A stretch of DNA of 64,000 nt from Bacteroidota bacterium (GTDB taxonomy: Bacteria; Bacteroidota; Bacteroidia; Chitinophagales; Saprospiraceae), in assembly GCA_024743405.1 (NCBI GenBank), contig JANSWP010000009.1:1-64000 (forward strand), in the 5' to 3' direction. Positions within the stretch are counted from its first letter, which is position 1. Every line of letters starts with the position of its first letter. The position numbers and the translations under genes were made by a program. The notes beneath the pieces are model-generated. The model was not told the DNA's origin. It did not search any database and saw only the letters and a program-made list of their open reading frames with translations. This document shows positions 54,556 to 63,165 of this stretch, one piece after another.

Positions 54556-55659
54556 ATGAAAGCTCGAATGCTTACTTTTACTTTAGTTTTCTCTGTTTTT
54601 GGTTTATTTCAAACCGCTTCTGCTCAAGATAATTTTGAAAATGTAGAAGCTTTAAACCTCGAACCAACTACCACTGAAGATCCTGAAGAGGAAGAAGAAA
54701 AGCCCTTTTCGATAAGTGGTTTCGTAGATGCGTATTACCAGTATCATTTTCAAGAACAAGCCTTTCCAACCAGTTTTACAGAAACACATAATTCTTTCAC
54801 CCCTGGTATGGCAAATGTCGTTTTTTCGAAAGAAGGAAAATTCGGATTTGTAGCAGATTTAGCAGTTGGCCCTCGTGCTGAAGTTGCCAATGGTTATAAT
54901 GGTACCACCTTAGCCCTAATTAAGCAATTATACGTCTCGTATGCACCAACTGAAAAGTTGGCTGTTACAATGGGTAACTTCGGTACGCATGTCGGTTATG
55001 AAGTCATTGATGCTCCTGCCAATGTGAATTACAGTACTTCTTATATGTTTTCGAACGGTCCATTTTTTCATACAGGTTTGAAAGTTGATTTTGCAGCTTC
55101 AGAAAACTTTGGTTTCATGGTCGGTGTTTTCAATGACACTGATTCAAAGATTGATGAAGTGAGTGGCAAGCATATCGGGGCCCAAATTTCTTTTGCGACT
55201 GGTGGTTTGGAAGCTTATTTGAATTATATCGGGGGAAAAGATGATGATTCGGTTAGTGATAATGAAATTTTTGGTCATCAAGTAGATTTGACTGCAACCT
55301 ATGCAGTTAGTGATGCTTTTGGGTTAGGATTGAATACAACTGTAAAAACAGTTTCGCCTGATAAAGGAGATGCTACATCTTGGTTTGGCGCAGCATTGTA
55401 TGCGAACTATGCTTTAAGTGAGGCTTTCACTTTAGGTTTACGTGGGGAGTATATTGGTGACGATGATGGATTGATCAGCGGCTTAGCTGGCAACAGTATT
55501 ACGTCATTGACGCTTTCCGGAAATGTTCATTTAGGACCTATCACTTTGATTCCTGAAATTAGAGTGGATTCGGCTAAAGAAGATTCATTCCTAGATGAAG
55601 ATGGTAGTTTTACGGGCAGCAGTGCGGCATTTATTTTTGCTGCGGTTTATGCTTTTTAA
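54556..55659 (+). CDS. Outer membrane beta-barrel (OmpL/BBP2-like porin)
   Basis: 367 residues. A signal peptide (MKARMLTFTLVFSVFGLFQTASAQ) precedes an acidic linker (about 30-50, TTTEDPEEEEEK). The barrel follows, starting ISGFVDAYYQYHF and ending IFAAVYAF with a C-terminal aromatic residue, as in outer membrane proteins. It matches the Bacteroidota putative beta-barrel porin-2 type. Its place after glnK-amt suggests passage of ammonium or small nitrogen compounds through the outer membrane; this comes from context only. ATG 54556 is chosen over 54508 because it begins the signal peptide. Confidence 0.8.
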   Translation: MKARMLTFTLVFSVFGLFQTASAQDNFENVEALNLEPTTTEDPEEEEEKPFSISGFVDAYYQYHFQEQAFPTSFTETHNSFTPGMANVVFSKEGKFGFVADLAVGPRAEVANGYNGTTLALIKQLYVSYAPTEKLAVTMGNFGTHVGYEVIDAPANVNYSTSYMFSNGPFFHTGLKVDFAASENFGFMVGVFNDTDSKIDEVSGKHIGAQISFATGGLEAYLNYIGGKDDDSVSDNEIFGHQVDLTATYAVSDAFGLGLNTTVKTVSPDKGDATSWFGAALYANYALSEAFTLGLRGEYIGDDDGLISGLAGNSITSLTLSGNVHLGPITLIPEIRVDSAKEDSFLDEDGSFTGSSAAFIFAAVYAF

Positions 55660-55665
55660 GACATT

Positions 55666-55723
55666 AGACTTGTTCGGAAATAATAAATTTTCATATATCC
55701 AACTCTTATTTACGAACAAGTAT
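55666..55723. mobile_element. MITE-like element, internally deleted copy 2
   Basis: 58 bp with the same ends as the element at 26553: agacttgttcggaaataataaatt on the left (first 20 bases identical) and tcttatttacgaacaagt on the right. About 100 bp of the centre is missing. It directly follows the porin stop codon and could fold into a hairpin that ends its transcript. Confidence 0.65.
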
Positions 55724-55823
55724 ATTAACGAGAGTAAAATTATAGATAGAAAGGGGGCTTTTGGTTCCCTTTCTTCTTTGTAATGATTGACAATTGATTT
55801 TTTACCATCACTAAATCTATTCA

Positions 55824-56840
55824 TTACAAGGAAAATTCATTCGAAATAAATCCTCCAATTTGCTCAAATTCGATCAAAAATGCATCGTGTCCGAAGATGC
55901 TTTTGACTTCTACATATTTGGCATTTAGAATGTTTTCTGCCAAATATTTTTGCTCCTCAATTGGAATGAAAATATCCGAGTCAATGCCAATAACTAGGGT
56001 TTTTGCTTGAATTAATTGTAAGGCCTCCTCAACGGAGTTATAACCCCGTCCGACATTATGGGTATCTAAGGCATTTAATAGTTTATAATAACAATGTGCA
56101 TCGAACCGATTGACAAATTTTTCGCCTTGATACTTAATATAAGAGGATGCTCGGAAGCTATCCTTTTTATTCAGGTCTTTTTCCTCCTGACGAATATTCA
56201 TAGAAGCCGCAGTCCGATAAAACGGTAATGCAAATGCGCGAGCGGATTTTAGTCCAATTTTACCTGCGCCATTTTTATTTTCAAAAAAATCTGAATCTCC
56301 ATGTAAGGCAATTCTTTGAGATTCATGAATGGCAATTGTCCACGGTTTTTCTTTTGCCGAACAACAAAGTAAAGTAAGGTTCTTAATTTGCTTACCTAAC
56401 AACATACTCATTTCGAGGCAAATATTTCCCCCACAAGAACCTCCAATTAGCAAATGAATATCGTTAATCCCCAATGCTTTTTTTAGTTCCAAGTGCATTA
56501 GTGCAGTGTCACGCAAAGTAAATTTTGGGAAGGATAAACCATAACGTTCACCTGTCCGTGGATGCCTAAATTTTGGCGAAATAGTTCCATAAGGGGAACC
56601 CAAATTATTCGCAGAAATAATGAAGTATTTGTCGGGGTCAAATACTTTTCCTTTACCATACAAACCTTTCCACCAGTCATGAATTCCCGAACTTGCTGTC
56701 AATGCATGACAAACCCAAATAACGTTATCCTTCTTGGCATTCAATTGTCCATAGGTGTGATAAGTAATTCGAATTTCAGGGAGAGATTCTCCACTCTCGA
56801 GCTCGAAAGGTGTCTGTATGTGAAGTTCTTTTACGTTCAT
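55824..56840 (-). CDS. metX: Homoserine O-acyltransferase
   Basis: 338-residue alpha/beta-hydrolase-fold enzyme that acylates homoserine (acetyl-CoA in most MetX) in methionine synthesis. The nucleophile elbow GGSCGG has Ser135. An Asp in IGIDSDIFIP and His in GHDAFL complete the triad, and the N-terminal YHTYGQLN and VCHALTASS are typical of MetX. It lies 49 nt downstream of the metZ-like gene and should be cotranscribed with it. Whether it uses acetyl- or succinyl-CoA cannot be settled; the cysteine in GGSCGG instead of the common Met is notable. Confidence 0.9.
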   Translation of the reverse strand: MNVKELHIQTPFELESGESLPEIRITYHTYGQLNAKKDNVIWVCHALTASSGIHDWWKGLYGKGKVFDPDKYFIISANNLGSPYGTISPKFRHPRTGERYGLSFPKFTLRDTALMHLELKKALGINDIHLLIGGSCGGNICLEMSMLLGKQIKNLTLLCCSAKEKPWTIAIHESQRIALHGDSDFFENKNGAGKIGLKSARAFALPFYRTAASMNIRQEEKDLNKKDSFRASSYIKYQGEKFVNRFDAHCYYKLLNALDTHNVGRGYNSVEEALQLIQAKTLVIGIDSDIFIPIEEQKYLAENILNAKYVEVKSIFGHDAFLIEFEQIGGFISNEFSL

Positions 56841-56889
56841 AAGTCTGTGAAATTGAGGTGGCTTATTAGTATTACTTAGGAGATGAAAA

Positions 56890-58050
56890 TTACCATTTTA
56901 ATGCATTTTCAATATCGTCAATTATGTCATCTATATGTTCTAATCCAACCGAAATACGAATTAATCCTTCTGTAATTCCGACTTTCAAATGTTCTTCGTT
57001 GGGTACCCTTAAGTGTGTCGTCGAGGCAGGATGTGAAGCAATAGAACGACTATCACCTAAGTTGGCTGTCAAAGACAACATATTGAGACTATTCAAAAAA
57101 TTCACACCTGATTCTATCCCCCCTTCGATTTCAAAAGTAACAATACCCCCTCCTTGTCGCATTTGTTTTTTCGCAATTTCATATTGTGGGTGAGACTCCA
57201 AAAATGGGTATCTTACATTCGAAACGTTCGGCTGAGTTTCCAGCCATTTTGCCAATGAAAGTGCATTTTGACAATGCCTATCCATTCGAATGGCTAGGGT
57301 TTCCAAGCTTTTGGAAAGTACCCAAGCATTAAATGGCGAAATACTGCCGCCTGTTCTCCGAATGAATAAATAAACCCTTTCTACCAATTCATGATTGCCA
57401 GCTACAATACCCCCCATAACACGACCTTGCCCATCAATAAATTTTGTAGCTGAATGCGTAATAATATCTGCTCCATACTTGGCAGGATTTTGCAAATAGG
57501 GTGTCGCAAAACAGTTATCTACATTCAATAACAAGTTGTTTTCTTTGGCAAACTTGGATGCTTTTACTAAATCTACAACTGCCAAACCTGGATTTGAAGG
57601 GGTTTCTAAAAAAAACATTTTGGTGTTTTCATTCAAGGCTTCCGACCAAGTTTCAGGCATCAATGGATTAATATAAGTAGTCGTGATTCCGTAATTAGGA
57701 AGTGTCTGGGCAAGAATTTGGAAAGAGGATCCAAATACTGCTCGGGAGGCAATCACATGATCCCCTTTTTTCAAATGTGCCATAAAACTCGCGAAAACTG
57801 CTGCCATGCCTGTCGCTGTGGCCATCGCATTTTCGACACCCTCCAATGCTGCCATTTTTTCTTCAAACTCTCGTGCAGAAGGGTTCGTAAATCGGCTATA
57901 AATATTTCCTTTTTCCTCGCCTCCAAAAATGGCTTGCATCTGCTCTGCATTCTCAAAAACAAAAGAGGAGGTTGGAAATATGGGGGTACTATGCTCCCGA
58001 TGTTCACTTCGTTTGGTTTGAATTCTTATGGCTTTTGTTTCGAATTTCAT
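56890..58050 (-). CDS. metZ: O-acylhomoserine sulfhydrylase / Cys-Met metabolism PLP enzyme
   Basis: 386 residues, fold-type I PLP enzyme of the trans-sulfuration family. The Schiff-base Lys203 is in THSATKFIDGQGR, PLP-phosphate and aromatic contacts are in NIYSRFTNPS and ATATGMAA, and VDNCFATPYLQNP is present. It probably replaces the acyl group of O-acylhomoserine by sulfide to give homocysteine; cystathionine gamma-synthase activity is the alternative. Its neighbour metX supplies the acylhomoserine. No SAM riboswitch was recognised in the 190-bp leader. Confidence 0.85.
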   Translation of the reverse strand: MKFETKAIRIQTKRSEHREHSTPIFPTSSFVFENAEQMQAIFGGEEKGNIYSRFTNPSAREFEEKMAALEGVENAMATATGMAAVFASFMAHLKKGDHVIASRAVFGSSFQILAQTLPNYGITTTYINPLMPETWSEALNENTKMFFLETPSNPGLAVVDLVKASKFAKENNLLLNVDNCFATPYLQNPAKYGADIITHSATKFIDGQGRVMGGIVAGNHELVERVYLFIRRTGGSISPFNAWVLSKSLETLAIRMDRHCQNALSLAKWLETQPNVSNVRYPFLESHPQYEIAKKQMRQGGGIVTFEIEGGIESGVNFLNSLNMLSLTANLGDSRSIASHPASTTHLRVPNEEHLKVGITEGLIRISVGLEHIDDIIDDIENALKW

Positions 58051-58242
58051 GGCTGGTACCTTTTAATAAAAAGAAGTGTAAATGTCTACGAATTTTGGGT
58101 TTAATCGGTGTTGAAAACCGTTTTTAACGAAACGTTTTATTCGAAAAATCCAAAATCCATCTTCACATATTTCTTATTTTGCAGATAGTTCAGAGGGGTT
58201 GATTAGTCAACGCTGAACGGTGAACGCTGAACAAGAAAAATT

Positions 58243-59979
58243 ATGTTTGAAAAACTTATTCCCTATGATGTTGCCAATTTGATTTTGAGTGAATATGTTC
58301 GCTATCATCAAAGATTTAAACGCATTACGAAACGCGCCAAAATTCGTTTTGAACATCAAGATTGGCATGGTATTCAAGAAGATGCTCGAATGCGGATTTC
58401 GTTATATCGGGACATGGTAGGTGAAACGACAGAAAAAGTACTAGACTTATTGGGCGAAAAAAAACATGATCGCCAAATTTGGATGAGGACAAAGCATTAT
58501 TATTTAGAAGAAGTATTGAATTTTAATACACGAAATATTGCCGAAACCTTTTACAATTCTGTTTTAAGGCATAGTCATAAGGGGTTGAGTGCAGATGAAG
58601 AATTAATGTTTGTCCATGCAACGGGTACTTATCGAGAATTCAAATCTACCCAACCCATTTATTATACTTTTTACCTTACCAATCCTGTCAAATTAACCAT
58701 TCAACAACTCATTGCCTTTTTTCGATACGATATTCCATTTGAAGATTTAAACCGTGATATTGAATATATATCTGATACGTTGGAAAAGCATTTGAATGAA
58801 AAGGATATCCTTTTTGGTACCATTCGACTTGAAATTCTAAAGTCGGTGTTTTACCGAAATAAAGGGGCTTACATCGTTGGAAGATTGTGGGAAGGAGAGA
58901 AAATTTCGCCCTTTGTCATTCCACTTTTGCAAAGGGATAAAAAGATTTTCGCTGATACACTATTGCTGAAGCCAAATGATGTCGGCTCCATCTTTAGTTA
59001 TCATCGGTCTCATTTTTTGGTGGATGTAGATATAGTGAGTGAAACGGTTGATTTTTTGAGGTCTATTTTGCCAACTAAATATTTAGGAGAATTATATAAC
59101 TCCATCGGATTTGTAAAACATGGAAAAACAGTCTTTTATCGGGGGTTTTTGCGACATTTAAATGCAACTGTAGACCAATTTATTATGGCCCCTGGAATAC
59201 GTGGAATGGTGATGTCGGTGTTTACTTTACCTTCTTATAACATGGTTTTCAAGGTAATTAAAGACAAATTTGCCCCACCAAAAAATATGACTCAACAGCA
59301 AGTCAAAGAAAAATATGATTTGGTTCACCGGCATGACCGTGTAGGTCGAATGACTGATTTTCACCTCTTCGAAAATTTAGTTTTTGATCGCAAAAGATTT
59401 CCGGATGAATTATTGGAAGAGTTTAAGAAAGATTTTCCTTCTAAGCTTAAAATCACCGAGAATACTATTGAAATAGCTCATTTATATGTGGAGAAAAAAA
59501 TGATTCCACTCAATATTTATCTTGAATCTGCCTCTATAAAGGAAGCCGAAGAAGCTATTAATGAATATGGTCGAGCGATTAAACAATTGGCTGCGGTGAA
59601 TATTTTTCCAGGAGATATGCTTTTGAAAAACTTTGGTGTGACCCGGTTGAAAAGAGTTGTTTTTTATGATTACGATGAAATAGGGTTTCTTACTGATTAT
59701 AATTTCCGAATAATGCCAGAACCGCGTGACGATTATGAGGAAATGTCTGCTCAGCCTTTTTATCATGTTGGTGAGAATGATATTTTCCCCGAAGAATTTC
59801 TCCAGTTTTTAATCGGCAAAAAGGAAATCCGAGAAATATTCAAACGACTTCACGGAGATTTATTTGGGGTGAAATTTTGGAAAGATATGCAGGAACGACA
59901 GCGTCGGAAAGAGCTGATTGATGTGTTTCCGTATCAGAAAAAGTTAAGATTTGTGGAGGTGTATGGTAAAGAAAAGTAG
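58243..59979 (+). CDS. aceK: Isocitrate dehydrogenase kinase/phosphatase
   Basis: 578 residues. This bifunctional enzyme phosphorylates isocitrate dehydrogenase to steer carbon into the glyoxylate shunt, and reverses it. The N-terminal ILSEYVRYHQRFKRITKRAKIRFE regulatory helices and the kinase half (about 310-560) match the family: YNMVFKVIKDKFAPPKN carries the ATP-binding Lys, and VFYDYDEIGFL and DMLLKNFGV correspond to the catalytic region. In proteobacteria it sits with aceBA; here no malate synthase or isocitrate lyase is adjacent. Three heptamers (gctgaac, ggtgaac, gctgaac) lie directly before the ATG. Confidence 0.92.
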   Translation: MFEKLIPYDVANLILSEYVRYHQRFKRITKRAKIRFEHQDWHGIQEDARMRISLYRDMVGETTEKVLDLLGEKKHDRQIWMRTKHYYLEEVLNFNTRNIAETFYNSVLRHSHKGLSADEELMFVHATGTYREFKSTQPIYYTFYLTNPVKLTIQQLIAFFRYDIPFEDLNRDIEYISDTLEKHLNEKDILFGTIRLEILKSVFYRNKGAYIVGRLWEGEKISPFVIPLLQRDKKIFADTLLLKPNDVGSIFSYHRSHFLVDVDIVSETVDFLRSILPTKYLGELYNSIGFVKHGKTVFYRGFLRHLNATVDQFIMAPGIRGMVMSVFTLPSYNMVFKVIKDKFAPPKNMTQQQVKEKYDLVHRHDRVGRMTDFHLFENLVFDRKRFPDELLEEFKKDFPSKLKITENTIEIAHLYVEKKMIPLNIYLESASIKEAEEAINEYGRAIKQLAAVNIFPGDMLLKNFGVTRLKRVVFYDYDEIGFLTDYNFRIMPEPRDDYEEMSAQPFYHVGENDIFPEEFLQFLIGKKEIREIFKRLHGDLFGVKFWKDMQERQRRKELIDVFPYQKKLRFVEVYGKEK

Positions 59980-59980
59980 T

Positions 59981-60049
59981 GCCTGTCTCAAAAGGGTGAG
60001 ATGATCCAGATTTTTGGAACCTGGATTATCTCGTCCTTTTGAGACAGCC
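59981..60049. repeat. 29-bp near-perfect inverted repeat
   Basis: Arms 59981-60009 (gcctgtctcaaaagg...) and 60021-60049 (...ccttttgagacagcc) pair over 29 positions with one mismatch and three G-U type pairs, around an 11-nt loop. It follows aceK directly and precedes the convergent ppc. No T-tract follows. It may be a terminator substitute, or a MITE with ends like some Bacteroidota/Firmicutes insertion sequences (ggctgtctcaaaa); the latter is from memory and unverified. Confidence 0.65.
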
Positions 60050-60136
60050 TTGTACTAAAGAAGTGATTGGGCATGAAAAAAATACAATATTCAAAGTCCA
60101 AATCTACTGCTAAAAGCTTCCTAATTATCAACTGAC

Positions 60137-62725
60137 CTACGCCGAGTTCCGACTCGCGTTAATATTTCCATATAAAGACCGCATCACCATTTTTTCATAA
60201 ATGGCTCGTTCTTCCACATCTGCTGCTATTTTTTGCAAGGCATATTGCTGGATGGTCAACAAGGGCAATACCATTTTTTCCCGAAATTCAACTGAAGTTT
60301 TAGATAATGGTTCCTCTTGCATAAGGACGTCGTATCCGCTGATTTCGAGCATTAATGCTTTTGATAATTCATATTCCGAATGCAAAATTTGCCAAAATTC
60401 ACCGAACTCAGGGTTATCTTTCATATAAGCTGTTAATGGAAAAAGGGTTTTTGTCATAGACATCATCGAATTCAAAATGAGTGTTTTGAAAAAGGACTGA
60501 TTTTCAAATAAATTTTTGACTTCGTCCAACCGACCTTCATTTTTTAGTTTCAGAATAGCTGTTCCGATGCCAAAATATCCTGGCACATTTTGCTTCAATT
60601 GACTCCAAGAACCCACAAAAGAAATGGCGCGCAAATCTGCAAGCGTGAGCTGCTTGGTATTGCCTCTTTTGGCAGGTCGACTCCCGATCTTTGCCTTTCC
60701 ATAATATTTCAAGGTGCTCATTTGTTCGAGGTAAGGCACAAATTTTGGGTGCATTTTCAAAGCCTCATATTTTTCATAACTCGCATTGGCAAGTTCATTC
60801 ATTAATGTCCGTTCGGCAAAATTGAATTTGTTCTTTTCGTCCTCAAAAATATCTGTTGAAATGCCTGCTGTAATCAATTGCTCACAGTTGTGGATAAATT
60901 GCTCAACGGTACCATACATACTTGTAACGGTTTGCCCTTGAATAGTCAATTGAATTTCATTGTTCGCAATTCCTTTTCCCTGTGAAGCGTAAAAACGGTT
61001 GGTTTTACCCCCACCTCTAGCAGGTGGTCCACCACGACCATCGAAGAAAATGACTTTTATGCCATTCTCACCGGATACTTGAGAAAGGCGTTCTTTAGCA
61101 TTAAAAATTTCCCAGTTTGCCTTCAAATAGCCTCCATCTTTGGTGCCATCCGAAAAGCCCAACATAATGGTTTGTTTTTGGTTTCGCCGTTTTAAATGGT
61201 TGGCATAAATCGGCAATTTGTAAAGCTGATCCATGACCTCTCTTGCACTCGAAAGTCCACTAATCGTCTCAAAAAGCGGTATAATATCCACTGAAATTTC
61301 GTCATCCTTCCAACCGCAAAATTTGAATAATCCATAGACGTTTAATACGGCAAAAATATCTTCTGAGTTACTAATGATGTACCGATTGCAACCTTGTTCA
61401 CCATTAAGTTTTTGAATGGTTTTGAGTTGTTTAATATTTCGAATGGTATCAGAAATTAAGGAATCTTCAAAATCATCTTCGTTAGCTATAATCTCGGTGG
61501 TCGTCAAAATTTTAATCAATTCTTTTTCTGATAGGCTCTCAAAATTCTTGTCAGACAATTTATATTTTTCAATAATTGCTTGAACTGCAGCCTCGTGTTT
61601 TCGACTATCTTGTCGAATATCTAAAGTTGCAAAATGCGTTTTGAATATTTTGACTTTAGAAATGAAATCATCTAAATCTTCTAAAAATAGACTATTGTAA
61701 TGTTCAATCAAAAGGTTCCGAACTTCATTAAGAGGATTCAGAATTTCGGCATAAGAGATATCCGAATCTATTGCAAACATATTCTTATAAAACCGAACAC
61801 TCAACTCACTTAAAATTGGCACAATTTCTTGAAAAGTCAATCGTCTTCGAAGCGTTTTCAACTCATTGTAATAACATTTCATCAATGTCATTCGCAGTTC
61901 GTTTGCCACATTTCGAGTAATGTCTGCTGTTACAAAAGGATTCCCGTCACGGTCAGCCCCAGGCCAAAAACCTAATTGAATGAGGTTAGTATTTCCCAAA
62001 TCCGTTTCTGATGGCAAGGTTTCCTGAATTTCTTTATACAATTTGCCGATTGCATCATAATATACATACCGCAAATAGTAAATAATACTTTTTGCTTCAT
62101 CAAAGGGTGTGGGTTTGGATTGATTTAAGAAAGAAGTGATACCCAATTGCTGCAAAAGCAAATCGATATCATGGATTGAATTCTCTGAAATGGCTGTTCT
62201 TAAATCATGAATAATGCCCTGAATGGATGGAGGGTAAAATTGAGTAGGGTGGGCAGTAAAAACAATTCGAATTCCAAAATCTGATAACTTTGAAATCAAT
62301 GCGTCTTCCTTATTTTGTGCCTTTGCAAATTTATAAACCTCCTCGAAATTTTGTGTGTTTGAATGTTTCATGACTTCTTTGAATGCCGCATCCTCTACAC
62401 TATCAAAAAGTACCACTTGTCGCTCTACATATTGGATGATTCGGAACAAAAAATCCATTTTTTCTTTTTCAGTGTTAAAGTCTGTGTGTCGTTCAAAAAA
62501 GGAATCCATGATTTCAACAGGATTCATGCCTTTCGAAAAACCTTCTTTACTCACCTCGTACAAAATCGGAATTAACATCCCAATATTCGACATCTTTTCA
62601 TAAGGTAGATGCATGAAAAGACTATTGTAGATTTGATATTTATTTAATACTAGTTCTTTAAATCGGTTGATTTTTTTGATTGCTTGCATGTGAAATTGTA
62701 GGTTATTAGCTAAGCGGTCATTCAA
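60137..62725 (-). CDS. ppc: Phosphoenolpyruvate carboxylase
   Basis: 862 residues. It makes oxaloacetate from phosphoenolpyruvate and bicarbonate to refill the TCA cycle. Conserved sites include VFTAHPTQ (catalytic His), LGFWPGADRDGNPF, GFSDGTKDGGYLKANW and the glycine-rich FFDGRGGPPARGGG. The C-terminus ends INASRNSA instead of the common RNTG or QNTG, a site that contributes to catalysis in studied enzymes. This may be a group-specific variant. It is convergent with aceK, with an inverted repeat between. Confidence 0.93.
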   Translation of the reverse strand: MNDRLANNLQFHMQAIKKINRFKELVLNKYQIYNSLFMHLPYEKMSNIGMLIPILYEVSKEGFSKGMNPVEIMDSFFERHTDFNTEKEKMDFLFRIIQYVERQVVLFDSVEDAAFKEVMKHSNTQNFEEVYKFAKAQNKEDALISKLSDFGIRIVFTAHPTQFYPPSIQGIIHDLRTAISENSIHDIDLLLQQLGITSFLNQSKPTPFDEAKSIIYYLRYVYYDAIGKLYKEIQETLPSETDLGNTNLIQLGFWPGADRDGNPFVTADITRNVANELRMTLMKCYYNELKTLRRRLTFQEIVPILSELSVRFYKNMFAIDSDISYAEILNPLNEVRNLLIEHYNSLFLEDLDDFISKVKIFKTHFATLDIRQDSRKHEAAVQAIIEKYKLSDKNFESLSEKELIKILTTTEIIANEDDFEDSLISDTIRNIKQLKTIQKLNGEQGCNRYIISNSEDIFAVLNVYGLFKFCGWKDDEISVDIIPLFETISGLSSAREVMDQLYKLPIYANHLKRRNQKQTIMLGFSDGTKDGGYLKANWEIFNAKERLSQVSGENGIKVIFFDGRGGPPARGGGKTNRFYASQGKGIANNEIQLTIQGQTVTSMYGTVEQFIHNCEQLITAGISTDIFEDEKNKFNFAERTLMNELANASYEKYEALKMHPKFVPYLEQMSTLKYYGKAKIGSRPAKRGNTKQLTLADLRAISFVGSWSQLKQNVPGYFGIGTAILKLKNEGRLDEVKNLFENQSFFKTLILNSMMSMTKTLFPLTAYMKDNPEFGEFWQILHSEYELSKALMLEISGYDVLMQEEPLSKTSVEFREKMVLPLLTIQQYALQKIAADVEERAIYEKMVMRSLYGNINASRNSA

Positions 62726-63165
62726 GCTGAAATTGTTGGTTAGGTTATCATATTATTTTCGTCTGAACGAGGCAAAAAGCACAAACATATCCCAAAATAT
62801 AGTGAGTATTTTTAACGATGTGCAGGCGGAAATAATACCAAAGATTATCCGACAGTTTTAGCTTGAATGACTACTAAGGTCCAATTTGGTTTTGAAAATG
62901 GTTAAGGCAGGCTGCTAATTTTAAATAGAGAACGAAGGTAATTTTTTAAAGCTTATTTTTCATAGCTTTTTTTCGGTCAAACCACGAATCCCAAATAGTC
63001 GGATATTATTTTTCATCCATTTAGTGCTTGGTCAGAATTAAGTTGCATTTAATGATACTGGTGGAGCAGAGAAGGCTTGGACTCCCCTCCAAAATCACCA
63101 TTTATTGGAGCGAGCCGCTTTGGGGCAATGCTCCAATAATCTATAACTTGGTTTTGTCCAAGCAC
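62726..63165. other. 440-bp gap with a dispersed hairpin repeat
   Basis: No ORF. It holds the inverted second copy of the 68-bp hairpin repeat (63080-63147). A 13-mer, gtccaagcactta, at 63156-63168 also occurs at 15851-15863, and an inverted partner (tagtgcttggtc) lies at about 63022-63033. Confidence 0.5.
63080..63147. repeat. Hairpin-forming dispersed repeat, copy 2 (inverted)
   Basis: Reverse-complement copy of 15658-15725 with about eight differences in 68. The outer stem is attggagc / gctccaat, a C-G to T-A covariation relative to copy 1. It lies between ppc and the dienelactone hydrolase gene. Confidence 0.75.

Noticed and set aside
54273-54632. 119-codon ORF between amt and the porin gene
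   Set aside because: It runs across a MITE-related repeat and overlaps the porin signal peptide in another frame; the composition looks non-coding.
58051-58242. SAM riboswitch upstream of the metZ-metX operon
   Set aside because: I looked for a SAM-responsive leader because of the methionine genes, but no recognisable core or terminator structure was seen.
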